The notes under the pieces were generated by a model. It saw nothing but the letters and a program-made list of their open reading frames with translations, was not told the origin of the DNA and ran no database searches. Position numbers and translations under genes: made by a program. This document shows, piece by piece, positions 26,266-35,357 of a DNA stretch of 64,000 nt. Origin of the DNA: Paraburkholderia humisilvae (GTDB lineage: Bacteria > Pseudomonadota > Gammaproteobacteria > Burkholderiales > Burkholderiaceae); the NCBI RefSeq assembly GCF_902859855.1, contig NZ_CADIKH010000025.1, forward strand, positions 1 through 64,000. Direction: 5' to 3'. Numbering within the stretch: position 1 is the stretch's first letter; the number at the start of each line of letters is the position of its first letter.

Positions 26266-28788
26266 ATGTCTGATCTGAACGGCCGCCGCGCTGCTGTGAA
26301 TGATCCGCCTGTTGACCCCGCCGTGGGTCCCGAAGTGGATCCGCGTGTTGCCTCCGGCCTTACCTCCGACGTTATCCCCGACCTCACCCGGAACATTGCT
26401 CCGACCACTGCCACGGCTGCGTCCGGCGCCGCTCGCCGTACTGCCGCATCTTCGGCGACGGGTCATCCGGCATCGACGGCCAAGCGCGCCGCTTCGTCGC
26501 GTGCCGCGCGCCCGATCAGCGCGCCCGCCGCGCGCGTGCTGCCAGACGGCGCGGGTCTGGGCAGTTCGACGGCCGTGCACGATTCGCCGCGCAAGAAGCT
26601 GTCGCGAATCGCCATTGCGAGCGCGATCGCCCTCGCGATCTTCGTGGTCGACGCGCTGACGACCATCGATATCGCGATTGCTGTGATGTATGTGGTTGTC
26701 GTCCTGATCGTCGCGCCGATCTGCTCGCGGCGTTCGATGCTGGCCGTCTGCTGCGCGCTGATGTCGCTGACGGTGATCGCGTTCGCGATGTCGCACGGCG
26801 ACGCCTCGATGATGGCGCCAGTCGGTCGCTGCCTCGTGAGTCTCGCGGCGATCGGCATCTCGGGCTTTCTGACGTTGAAGAATATTGCGGCCACGAATGT
26901 GCTGCGTGCGCAGGTCACGCTGCTCGATCTGACGCGCGATGCGCTGGTCGTGTACGACATGAAGCGCCGCATCCGCTTCTGGAACAGCGGCGCGCACGCG
27001 CTGTACGGTGTGTCCGCCGAAGAAGCGATCGGCCGGTCTGCGCACGAAGTCGTGCACACGAAGTTTCCGCGCCCGCTTGCCGACGTGCTAGCGGAACTGT
27101 TGCGCACCGGCCGCTGGGAAGGCGAACTTACACAGACATGCCATGACGACCGGGAGTTGATCGTCGCGAGCCGCTGGACGCTGCAGCGCGATGCGCGGGG
27201 CCAGCCGCTTGCGGTGCTCGTCACCAATAACGACATCACGCAGCGCAGGCGGATGGAGCTCGAGATCCAGCGCAAACAACAGGAGATTCACGCGGCGATC
27301 GACGCGATTCCCGCGATGGTGTGGGTATCGTCGGCGGATGGCCGGCCGGTGTTCGTCAATGAGCGCTGGTCGGAGCTCGGTATGCCGCTCGAGCAGATCG
27401 GCGAGAACTGGCCCAGGCTCGTGCATCCCGACGATTTGCCGCAGATGCGGCATGACTGGAGCCACGCGCTCGTGACCGGCACGTCGTTCGAGAACGAGTC
27501 GCGGATGCGCAGCGGCGACGGCACTTATCGCTGGGTGCTGCTGCGCGCGGCGCCGCTCACCGACGACGACGGCCGGATCGTGCGCTGGTACGGCGTGACG
27601 GTGGACATCGAAGAGCGCAAGCGCGCAGCCGAGGCGCTCGCGCGCAGCGAGTCGTTTCTCGCCGAAGCGGAGGCGCTGAGCGAGACCGGCAGCATCGGCT
27701 TCTCGGTGCCGCGTTTCGACATGTTCTGGTCGAAGCAGGCATACCGGATCTTCGGTTATCCGTGCACGGTCGATCCGTCGCTGCGCGGGATGCTCGCGCG
27801 CGTGCATCCCGACGATCACGCGCGCGTGTCGTTGCTGATGAAGGCGGCCGGCGCGACGGCGGCCGGCGACGAGCGCGACATCGAAGCGGAATTCCGTTTG
27901 CTGATGCCAGGCGGCGAGGTCAAACAGGTGCATCTGGTCGCCCATGCGGTCGAGGTCGACGAGCAGGCGAGCGAATTTCGCGGCGCGCTGATGGACGTCA
28001 CCGAAGCGCGCAACGTGCAGGACGCGTTGCATCGCTCGCTCGCGGAGCTCGCGCATGTCACGCGCGTGACGATGCTCGGCGAGCTGTCCGCGTCAATCGC
28101 GCACGAAGTGAGTCAGCCGATCGCCGCGATCATGACCAACGGCGACGCAGGCATGCGCTGGCTCAACCGCGACGAACCGCAGTTGCACGAAGTACGTGAG
28201 GCGCTGAACAACATGCTGCGCGACGCTCAGCGCGCGGGCGGCATCGTGCAGCGGATTCGCTCACTCGCGAAGAAGAGCGCGCCGAATCGTGCGCCGTTCG
28301 ACCTCAACGCATTGATCGATGAATCAGCATTGCTGATCCAGCGTGAAATCGGCGTGCATGCCGTCGAGCTCGATCTGCAACTGACGCAAGCAGGACTGAC
28401 GATCGTCGGGGACCGCGTACAGTTGCAGCAGGTTGTGATCAATCTGATGATCAACGCGATCCAGGCGATGGCCGCGATGGCCGGCCAGCCGCGCCGTCTC
28501 ATCGTGCGTTCGTCATTCTCACGCGACGACGGCGCGCGGGTCGACGTCGAGGACAGCGGGCCCGGCATCGCCGAAGCCGACCTGCAACGGCTCTTCCAGC
28601 CGTTCTTCACGACCCGCGCCGAAGGCATGGGCATGGGCTTGTCGATCTGCCGGTCGATTGTCGAGTCGCATGGCGGCAAGATTCATGCTTACTCGGAGCC
28701 GGGCCGCGGCACCACCATGAGTTTCGTGCTCCCGAATTCCACACGCGAAGAGCAGGCAGCGGTGGTAATGGGGCATGCGCAGCGCTGA
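26266..28788 (+). CDS. Multi-PAS membrane sensor histidine kinase
   Basis: 840 residues. A 105-residue Ala/Pro/Thr-rich low-complexity N-terminus is unusual. Four or five membrane segments follow (about 112-205), then three PAS domains (about 220-335, 350-460 with IDAIPAMVWVSSADGRPVF, and 470-590). HisKA has the phospho-His in SASIAHEVSQPIAA (about 612), and the HATPase has N (VVINLMINAIQAM), DSGPGIAE and GMGMGLSICRSI boxes. GGAGG lies 13 bases upstream of the ATG. Divergent FixJ-type regulator (210 bases away) is the probable partner. The signal is not apparent; PAS folds could bind haem, flavin or small aromatics. Confidence 0.93.
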   Translation: MSDLNGRRAAVNDPPVDPAVGPEVDPRVASGLTSDVIPDLTRNIAPTTATAASGAARRTAASSATGHPASTAKRAASSRAARPISAPAARVLPDGAGLGSSTAVHDSPRKKLSRIAIASAIALAIFVVDALTTIDIAIAVMYVVVVLIVAPICSRRSMLAVCCALMSLTVIAFAMSHGDASMMAPVGRCLVSLAAIGISGFLTLKNIAATNVLRAQVTLLDLTRDALVVYDMKRRIRFWNSGAHALYGVSAEEAIGRSAHEVVHTKFPRPLADVLAELLRTGRWEGELTQTCHDDRELIVASRWTLQRDARGQPLAVLVTNNDITQRRRMELEIQRKQQEIHAAIDAIPAMVWVSSADGRPVFVNERWSELGMPLEQIGENWPRLVHPDDLPQMRHDWSHALVTGTSFENESRMRSGDGTYRWVLLRAAPLTDDDGRIVRWYGVTVDIEERKRAAEALARSESFLAEAEALSETGSIGFSVPRFDMFWSKQAYRIFGYPCTVDPSLRGMLARVHPDDHARVSLLMKAAGATAAGDERDIEAEFRLLMPGGEVKQVHLVAHAVEVDEQASEFRGALMDVTEARNVQDALHRSLAELAHVTRVTMLGELSASIAHEVSQPIAAIMTNGDAGMRWLNRDEPQLHEVREALNNMLRDAQRAGGIVQRIRSLAKKSAPNRAPFDLNALIDESALLIQREIGVHAVELDLQLTQAGLTIVGDRVQLQQVVINLMINAIQAMAAMAGQPRRLIVRSSFSRDDGARVDVEDSGPGIAEADLQRLFQPFFTTRAEGMGMGLSICRSIVESHGGKIHAYSEPGRGTTMSFVLPNSTREEQAAVVMGHAQR

Positions 28789-29067
28789 CGGCGAGCGCGC
28801 CCGCGCGGATTATTCCAGGGATAACTGCACAACCCGCTTCGAAACCGCGCGAATCATCCTCAGATGAGTACGGCGTGTGGGTGCCATGGTCTTTCAGTTG
28901 CGGTGGATGGCACCAAAGTATAGGTCGATGACACGTATACACCGATGCAAGGAACCTTTGTACGATAGAGCGCCACGCTTTTCTCCACTACCTTTGAACC
29001 ATACAGCGGCGAAGCGAATCGCTTTGCGCCAGGCATTCGATCGTTGGAGATACCAGGAGCGTGGATC

Positions 29068-30054
29068 ATGGAAGCATCTTCGTTGCCCGCCGGCGGCCGG
29101 TTGGCGGATTCCCTGAAATCCTGCATCCGTAGTGAGGATGCGTGGCGGCTGCCGGCGCCGGCCGATGCGGCGAGGGCCGGCGTTCAACCGGCATCCTGCA
29201 CAACCTCAGGTCTCGCGCTGTCTCGCTGGAGCGTGACGGGCATCGGCGGCAGCGCACCCTCCAGGGAGCTGTCGGCGACCACGCCGGCGGACATGTACAC
29301 GGTCGGCGTGAACCTGCGCTCGACCGACATCACGTTCCTGCATGACGGCCGCGTGACGTTCGAAGGCCGTGTGATGCCCGGCATGTTCCAGGTGACCGGA
29401 CCCGGTCATTCGGCGCGCGCGGTGTTTCATGCGTCGTGTGACGTGCTGCACCTGTACGTGCCGCAGGCCGTGCTCGATGCCTGTCAGCGCGAAGCGTCCG
29501 GCGACGACGCGGGCACGAGCGTGCTGGTCGACGACCCGCGGGTGAGCCACGATCCGTGCGTCGAGCGGCTCGGCCAGGCGCTGTTGCTGGCCGACGAAGC
29601 GTTCACGTCGTTCGGCCAGATGTACGTCGACAGTATCAATCTCGCGCTGGTAAGCCGCCTGCTCGAACTGCGTTCGCGTGTGCCGCTCAACGGCGCTGCG
29701 CCGATGCTGCGCAAGTCCGCACTGCCCAAATGGCGCTTGAAGCGTGCCGTCGAGTTCATCGACGCGCACCTGTGCGACGCGATCGGTCTTGAAGACGTGG
29801 CGAACGCCGCAGGTCTCACGCGCATGCACTTCGCCGCGCAATTCCGCGCGGCGACCGGGCTGCGGCCGCATGAGTATCTGCTGCGGCGGCGTATCGAATG
29901 CGCGCAACAACTGCTTGCCGATGAAGAGTACTCGCTGCTCGACGCCGCGCAACTTGCGGGATTCCGCTCGCAGGCGCACTTCACGACGGTGTTCAAGCGG
30001 ATGGTCGGTGCGACGCCGAAGCGCTGGAGGGACACGCAGTATGCCGACGCGTGA
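29068..30054 (+). CDS. AraC-family transcriptional regulator
   Basis: 328 residues from ATG 29068, preceded by AGGAG with 8-base spacing; a TTG-initiated frame at 29044 is less likely. The C-terminal 100 residues hold two helix-turn-helix units: IGLEDVANAAGLTRMHFAAQ and YSLLDAAQLAGFRSQAHFTT, ending with the typical FKRMVGATPKRWRD. The N-terminal half is a cupin-like sensing domain without a recognised ligand. No obvious target is adjacent. A 15-bp hairpin follows the stop. Confidence 0.9.
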   Translation: MEASSLPAGGRLADSLKSCIRSEDAWRLPAPADAARAGVQPASCTTSGLALSRWSVTGIGGSAPSRELSATTPADMYTVGVNLRSTDITFLHDGRVTFEGRVMPGMFQVTGPGHSARAVFHASCDVLHLYVPQAVLDACQREASGDDAGTSVLVDDPRVSHDPCVERLGQALLLADEAFTSFGQMYVDSINLALVSRLLELRSRVPLNGAAPMLRKSALPKWRLKRAVEFIDAHLCDAIGLEDVANAAGLTRMHFAAQFRAATGLRPHEYLLRRRIECAQQLLADEEYSLLDAAQLAGFRSQAHFTTVFKRMVGATPKRWRDTQYADA

Positions 30055-30067
30055 CGTATTGCGTTGG

Positions 30068-30101
30068 CTGGACCGGGCGCGCTGCGGCGCGCTCGGTCCA
30101 G
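30068..30101 (+). terminator. Strong hairpin after the AraC gene (no U-tract)
   Basis: CTGGACCGGGCGCGC (30068-30082) pairs with GCGCGCTCGGTCCAG (30087-30101), 15 bp with one G.U pair and a TGCG tetraloop. It starts 13 bases after the AraC stop. The following bases are GC-rich, so it is not a classical intrinsic terminator and may rather block 3' decay. Confidence 0.45.
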
Positions 30102-30313
30102 CGGCGCATGCCGCGCGTGCGGCGCGTGCAGCCTCGCTGCGTCGGGAATCCCGTCCTGTGCGCGTGCTCGATTCGAGCCGGCGCACTCGTTGCCGGTGCG
30201 CTGCGCATGGCCATCGGCGCCTTGACGCCAGCCGCATCGCGGCTGGCCGTCGCTGTGATGGCCTATGACACGGCCGCGCCGTTTCATCGCGGCAGCCGCC
30301 AGGAGCCTGGAAA

Positions 30314-30727
30314 ATGTCAGACGTTGCTCGTTGTGATCCTTGGTCCCAAACCTTGAACCTGTTGTCGTCGCTGTCGCACGGTGCGACCGGTTTGCCGCGG
30401 CCGCGCCGGTTGAAGTCCTGCGCGGCGCGCGCGCCGTCGGCCGCGTCATGCACCGGCACCGCGCGGCTCGTCGAACGGGTCGGCGAGCGTCTGCTGACGG
30501 TCAGCTGGAGCGATCCGACGTCGTGCTGCTACCCCGATCAACCGTGGGTGGTGGCGATTGCGCGGCGCGACGGCGTATGCGCGTTGAGCGGCCAGCCGAT
30601 TTCGTATGGCGACCCGATTTTCCGGCCGCGTGCCGCGAAACTGATGCCGACTAACGCGCAGGCGATGATGCTTGCGAGCGCGGTCAATGCCGCGATGCCC
30701 GCACCGCCGCCAGGCTGCTGGCTTTGA
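30314..30727 (+). CDS. DUF3331 protein
   Basis: 137 residues. The core SWSDPTSCCYPDQPWVVAIA, then RRDGVCALSGQPISYGDPIF and NAQAMMLASAVNAA, matches DUF3331, a family largely confined to Burkholderia and relatives. Four Cys residues in the core may bind a metal, as in small zinc-binding proteins. Function unknown. A GC hairpin (ACGCCGG at 30748 pairing with CCGGCGT at 30763) follows the stop without a U-tract. Confidence 0.8.
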   Translation: MSDVARCDPWSQTLNLLSSLSHGATGLPRPRRLKSCAARAPSAASCTGTARLVERVGERLLTVSWSDPTSCCYPDQPWVVAIARRDGVCALSGQPISYGDPIFRPRAAKLMPTNAQAMMLASAVNAAMPAPPPGCWL

Positions 30728-30881
30728 TCGGCGCATCGGCACAGACAACGCCGGCGTGCGAACCGGCGTGTGCGGTTCCAACGGCCAGGTTTTAATGGGT
30801 TATTAACGGTTACCGCCAGTGCGCGCGTCGATGCGCGCATCGGCGTTTGCGTTGCGCACGCTCGAGCGCAGCCTCGAAAGC

Positions 30882-31322
30882 TCAGGTCCAGTGCTTGAAG
30901 TCATCGAAGCGGATCGAACGTACGACGCCGGGCTTGCGGTCCTGCGCGTCGTGGGCGCTTGAGCGCGCCGTCGACGCGGCTCCCGATTCCCGGACGGCCT
31001 GATGATGGGCCGGACCTTGAGCCCGGCTGCGCGGCGGCCGCAATGGCAGCAGTAGGGTGGGGCGAATCAGCGGGTCTACGCCCAAGGTCTCGCGCACGAC
31101 GCCGTGCGTACCTGTTTTGCGGCGCGTCGAAGCCATGACTTCCTCGTCCACTTTCACTTGATCGAGCGCGAGTGTTTCGAGCGGCAATTCAGTATCCGCG
31201 CCGACCTTGTTGAATGTATCGACAAAACCGGATGGCATGCCGAGATACACCCCGATCGACAGGCAGCCCGCCGTGCTGACGACGAGCCCGTGACGTAACA
31301 ATGCGAAACGGCGTGTGTTCAT
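30882..31322 (-). CDS. Hypothetical exported protein
   Basis: 146 residues from ATG 31322, which has AAAAGGA just upstream. Residues 1-30 look like a signal peptide or signal anchor (basic MNTRRFALLRHG then hydrophobic). The rest is polar with an Arg-rich, probably disordered second half. It contains a short acidic helix LETLALDQVKVDEEVM. Family not recognised. Confidence 0.55.
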   Translation of the reverse strand: MNTRRFALLRHGLVVSTAGCLSIGVYLGMPSGFVDTFNKVGADTELPLETLALDQVKVDEEVMASTRRKTGTHGVVRETLGVDPLIRPTLLLPLRPPRSRAQGPAHHQAVRESGAASTARSSAHDAQDRKPGVVRSIRFDDFKHWT

Positions 31323-31474
31323 GGTCCTTTTCCTGCGGGGCTGCGCTCGAACAGAAACAGATGCGCCGCGCAGTTCGCGGCGTGGTGTTCAGTATTGACC
31401 GGTTGTCCATTCGAGTCTTCCGGTGCTGCACGTTCGCTTTGAAATTCGCACCGGTGGCTGGCCACACGCGTCGT

Positions 31475-31723
31475 TCACGCGGCGAGCGGATAGACAGTCA
31501 GTGAAGGCCGCGCGATATGCGGCGGGAACACCCGCCAGCAACAGTCCTGATGACGGAAGAAAAACATGCCGCGCGTGCCGGTGGGCGTTGCCGCCTCGAT
31601 AAACACGAAACGCGCGCGTTGCGCGGGCATGCGGCCGGAACGCACGACACGCACGTGCAGCACTGTCGCCGGTGCAAGCCACTTGTCGACGAGCCGATGC
31701 AGGGACGTCTCGCGCGTGTTCAT
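31475..31723 (-). CDS. Hypothetical small protein
   Basis: 82 residues from the ATG at 31723, which has AAAGGAGG with 5-base spacing; this is one of the best ribosome sites of the region and decides against the GTG three bases upstream. The product is basic with aromatic patches (GMFFFRHQDCCWRVFPPHIA). No family recognised. Confidence 0.55.
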   Translation of the reverse strand: MNTRETSLHRLVDKWLAPATVLHVRVVRSGRMPAQRARFVFIEAATPTGTRGMFFFRHQDCCWRVFPPHIARPSLTVYPLAA

Positions 31724-31911
31724 CACAGCCTCCTTTCGTCTTGCCGCGCGCCGCCGATCCGCTTCGGGCGCGCTTGCCGCGGCCGATTTTCGGCGGCAAT
31801 GACTGTAGAGTAGGCTGGCCTATCCAAGATAACAGTTAATGTTTTTGATGAGATCGATAGTTTTTCATCTATGGATGTGCGACGTCGCGAGCGGGCGATT
31901 CGTGCGCGCTT

Positions 31912-32691
31912 TCAGGTGGCTGCGTTGAAGCCCAGATACTCGAAGGGAACGGTCGGGAACTCGCTCGTATGCGCGCCTGACGCGCCGATCGATTGGAGTG
32001 TCTCGACGGTCGCGTGCTGGTTCGACACGATGCGCCACTGTGTCGCATCGGGTGGCAATACCGCGCCGTCCGCGTGCACGGCGAGCGCTTGCAGGGCGCG
32101 CAGCGCGTCATCGCGAGCGGGCGAGTGGATCACAAAGCCTTCGTTGGCGAGTGCGGCGGTGTCGATGTGAAGCATCGCGCACAAGCGGTCCTTGAGCAAC
32201 GCGTCGCTCGCGTCCGCGGCACGCGACGCGTCGATCACCTGTGCGATCTGTGCGTCGACGAGCTTGCCGTGCACCGCGAAGACCGGTTTGTCAGGGCTCC
32301 ACGCTTCGGGCGGACAAGCCTTGTTGGCGGGAGCGAGTTCGATGAACGGATTCGATTCCGCCGGATAGATGCGGCACACGCGCGGCCGCACGTCGTAGAT
32401 GCGGCATCGCATGTCCGCGTCGAGATTGGGGCAGGGGCCGTCGAACGCCGCGACGATGGTCGCGATCACCCGCACGGGTAGTGCGGCGCTGGTCGACGCA
32501 AACGAACGTCTGCGCTTGTGCTGTGCTTGCAGGTTGTGCGCAGGCGGTTCTTCGGGCCACGGAATCGTCTCGCAGAACACCTGTACTGTGCCGCCACGCG
32601 CAAGCCACGCGGTCGCTTCGTCGATGCTCAATGGCAAACGCAGGTTGTGGCAGCATTGTCCGCACATCGTGCAGGCGAACTGAATGGTCAT
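31912..32691 (-). CDS. YkgJ-family cysteine-cluster protein
   Basis: 259 residues. The N-terminal CTMCGQCCH (C7, C10, C13, C14) and the later CPNLDADMRCRIYDVRPRVC block are the defining Cys cluster of YkgJ proteins, expected to bind Zn or an Fe-S cluster. The C-terminal 120 residues are not conserved in the family as I know it. Molecular role unknown. It stands alone between small hypothetical genes. Confidence 0.85.
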   Translation of the reverse strand: MTIQFACTMCGQCCHNLRLPLSIDEATAWLARGGTVQVFCETIPWPEEPPAHNLQAQHKRRRSFASTSAALPVRVIATIVAAFDGPCPNLDADMRCRIYDVRPRVCRIYPAESNPFIELAPANKACPPEAWSPDKPVFAVHGKLVDAQIAQVIDASRAADASDALLKDRLCAMLHIDTAALANEGFVIHSPARDDALRALQALAVHADGAVLPPDATQWRIVSNQHATVETLQSIGASGAHTSEFPTVPFEYLGFNAAT

Positions 32692-32803
32692 GAGTGGGGT
32701 GCGGGTTCATGCCGCGGCGCTCACGACTGACGGATGAACGAAGCGCGGCGGGAAGCGATTGTGCACGCAATTCCCCGCGCTTGCAGCGGCTCGCAGCGCC
32801 AGC

Positions 32804-33025
32804 TTACGAAACGGTATCTTCGGCCGGTGCACAGTCCTTCACATCACGGCTGCCCGGCGGCGCGGGCAGGTCTTCGCAGCGCACGTGCTGTTCAATCAGC
32901 GCCCGCGCGAAATTGACGAGCGACGACACGGACCCGTGCACACTGTGGTACTCGGCATTGCCGATCCGTGCATCCAGCGCGACCAGCATGCCTGACTGCT
33001 GGGCCAGTTTCAGAATATCCACCAT
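32804..33025 (-). CDS. Small conserved-looking protein
   Basis: 73 residues from ATG 33025 (MVDILKLAQQSGMLVALDAR) with CGGAGA upstream. The N-terminal two-thirds are predicted helix and strand with AEYHSVHGSVSSLVNFARAL, the end is acidic. Cytoplasmic, no signal. Function unknown. Confidence 0.6.
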   Translation of the reverse strand: MVDILKLAQQSGMLVALDARIGNAEYHSVHGSVSSLVNFARALIEQHVRCEDLPAPPGSRDVKDCAPAEDTVS

Positions 33026-33452
33026 GTAAGTCTCCGAGATACTGCAGTTGCACACGCAAGAAGCGGGCCGGCATCGCTTGTGTGTCCATCTTGAAACGGG
33101 CCGCCCTCGCGCCGTTGTTCAAATGAAATCCCCGTTTCGCAAATGCCCGCCGTTTGCGTTGCGTTGCTCGCTGTGCGCCGGCGCGCGCATCTGAAACGTG
33201 TGCTGTTGCGGATGTCGTGCCCCTCTGATGCTTTGCAATGGTTCGAAATAGAAAGACTGTCGTGCAAATTGTGAACTTGCGTCATGAGTAAAAAATCGCA
33301 GCAGGCTTTCTCGTCCTACTGTGATGTGCACGGGATGCCATAACGCGGCGCCCGATCGCGTGTACCGCAACGCAGGCCAATGTGCCGGCGGCGAAGAGGC
33401 AGGTTACGAGTGGTTAACAGGCGGCGTGCGCAGAACATTCCGGAGGTCTGTC
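33026..33452. other. Divergent gene-free region
   Basis: This holds promoters for the small protein to the left and the membrane protein to the right. The only frames are tiny; a 19-codon frame starting near 33284 has no ribosome site. Nothing else seen. Confidence 0.4.
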
Positions 33453-33860
33453 ATGTTGCTGTCGTCGAATCGAAAAAACCGTCGCGGGCTGACCGTGGTC
33501 CAGCGCGCCGCGCTCGGCGCCGTGCTGCTGTGGTCACTGATCGAAACCCCGTTCGAACTCGCGGACTGCGCGTCGGCGGCGCAAAGCGCCGCGCTCGTGT
33601 TCTCGAAGCTGCTGCTTGTGATCCTGATTGCGTGCGCTTGCAGTCGTACATCGGTTGCACTGCCCGCGCGGCTGATCACGCTATTCATCTGCGGCGCGAG
33701 CGTGCTCGCGATCGTGCCCACGCTGCCGAGCGAATTGCGCTCCGACGGAGTTGCGTTCGTGCTGTCCGTCGCCGAATGCGTATTGAAGATATTCGCGATC
33801 GTAGTGCTCGCTTCGCGTGAAGCGGGCGTTTCGCTGTGGGGCCGCTGGCAGCGCTCGTGA
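33453..33860 (+). CDS. Hypothetical inner-membrane protein
   Basis: 135 residues from ATG 33453, chosen because CCGGAGG precedes it; the longer frame from 33321 lacks a ribosome site. Four hydrophobic helices (about 14-35, 44-62, 65-82, 97-118) connected by short loops. Not recognised. Convergent with the chemoreceptor-like gene. Confidence 0.6.
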   Translation: MLLSSNRKNRRGLTVVQRAALGAVLLWSLIETPFELADCASAAQSAALVFSKLLLVILIACACSRTSVALPARLITLFICGASVLAIVPTLPSELRSDGVAFVLSVAECVLKIFAIVVLASREAGVSLWGRWQRS

Positions 33861-33878
33861 TGCATTTTTGCGTCGTAC

Positions 33879-34934
33879 TTACAATGTCGTCGTAATCTGT
33901 TGCTCGACCACGCCGTACCAGCCCATTCCGCGGTAAGTCTCGTAGCCCGGCGTCAACGCATAGCCGACCAGTGACCCGTTGCCGCTGCGGTAGTTGCCGG
34001 TGTCTTCCCGGTCGCGCGGCAAATCGAAACGCGCCGCGTCGCGGCCCGCTTCCTTCGAATCCGCGATCACGCGGCCGCCTGCATCGACGATCATGCAGCG
34101 CGTGCGCGCACGTTCTTCATCTGTCAGACGTACGCTCTTCACGACCGCCGACGCCTGTTTCGCCCAATCGAAAAACACCGCGAGCACACCGACCGCCCGG
34201 CCGTCGCTTGCGCCGTTTTCGCGGACCGCGGTCGCATAAGTCGCGACCTGCGCGCTATTGAGCGGATCGAACGGGTCGACGTTCGCCGTCGCGTACTCGT
34301 CGCCGGAGCGGGTGCGCAGCGCGGCGGCGAACCATTCGTGCTGCGTCGCGTTGACTGCGCCGGCAACCGGAAACTGCGCGGGCCGGCCGTTCGCGACGAC
34401 GCGCCCTTGCAGATCGAGCACCCAGATGTCCAGATAGACCGTGTAACTGTCCAGAATCACCGACAGGCGCTTCGACGCATACGCCGCCGTGTCATCCGAG
34501 CCGCTCATCATGCAATCGACGATGGCCGCATCGGTCGCCCACCAGCGCACGTCGCACGAGCGTTCGTAGAGATTGCGGTCGATCACGTCGATCAGGTTGA
34601 GCGCCAGATCGGTCAGGCGCTGCCCCTGCTGGCGTTCGAGCTCCGTGACCATCCGTTCGCTCAGGCCGTTCAGCTCCTTGCCGAGTTCGCCGGTGAGTTG
34701 GCCGATGCGGCCCGACACATTCTTCACCTGATTGGCGACCACGGCGAAGCCGCGGCCGGCTTCGCCCGCACGCGCTGCTTCGATCAGCGCGTTGATCGCA
34801 AGATAGGTTGCCTCGCGATTGATCAGATCGATGTCCGAAATCTTGTCCCGGGAGATCTTGCGGACTTCGCGGGTCAGTTCGGCGATGGCCGAACCTTGTG
34901 ACGTTTGACGATGCTTTTCCAACAGGGTGGACAT
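33879..34934 (-). CDS. Soluble chemoreceptor-like protein with N-terminal signalling tip and C-terminal Cache domain
   Basis: 351 residues. The segment EATYLAINALIEAARAGE, then AGRGFAVVANQVKNVS at 41-74 is the conserved hairpin tip of methyl-accepting chemotaxis proteins, the part that binds CheA and CheW. It normally lies near the C-terminus, after membrane and HAMP segments. Here it is at the N-terminus, with only about 100 residues of coiled coil. It is followed by a Cache-like sensing domain (about 110-345, with LDIWVLDLQGRVVANG and MIVDAGGRVIADS). No transmembrane segment is visible, so it should be cytoplasmic. Known as a minority architecture; ligand and target unknown. It could feed a chemosensory array or a c-di-GMP pathway. 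Confidence 0.85.
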   Translation of the reverse strand: MSTLLEKHRQTSQGSAIAELTREVRKISRDKISDIDLINREATYLAINALIEAARAGEAGRGFAVVANQVKNVSGRIGQLTGELGKELNGLSERMVTELERQQGQRLTDLALNLIDVIDRNLYERSCDVRWWATDAAIVDCMMSGSDDTAAYASKRLSVILDSYTVYLDIWVLDLQGRVVANGRPAQFPVAGAVNATQHEWFAAALRTRSGDEYATANVDPFDPLNSAQVATYATAVRENGASDGRAVGVLAVFFDWAKQASAVVKSVRLTDEERARTRCMIVDAGGRVIADSKEAGRDAARFDLPRDREDTGNYRSGNGSLVGYALTPGYETYRGMGWYGVVEQQITTTL

Positions 34935-35357
34935 AGTTTGAATCCGCTCGCGAAATAGTCAGCGCTTGTGACGCCTTCGATTAATTAATCGGCGTTTACG
35001 GCAAACGGGATTGAATACTTAAGCGCACCTGAATAAATTCCGTTTTAAAGGTTTCAGCTTTTTGCCGGCCGCACCGGATTAGTGCGGAACACAATTCCTT
35101 TAAGCTTGTTTCGTGCGCGGGTGGTTCGAAATGGGGCGCACCGGAATGGGGCATGAGGCGTCCGTCCCATTTGCAGGGAAATCTGTCTGTCAGGGCGTGA
35201 CGGCCCGGTCATGAGTTTTTTGTCATGCTGGCGTAAGATCTTGCGTGATAAGAGATGAAACCGCTTCCAATCCTGGCCAGGGTGGGCGAGTTTTATCGAG
35301 CGTCCGGGTTTTCCGGATTAATACGCGCACAGCGCGAATCAACGATAGGGCAGATAC
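34935..35357. promoter_or_regulatory. AT-rich divergent region
   Basis: The 423 bases between the chemoreceptor and LysR genes are markedly AT-rich around 34970-35110. They hold no recognisable gene and should contain both promoters. Confidence 0.4.

Noticed and set aside
26056..27057. Extension of the FixJ-like frame opposite the sensor kinase gene
   Set aside because: The added 334 residues are complementary to the kinase gene and Arg/His-rich; the receiver domain begins just after ATG 26055.
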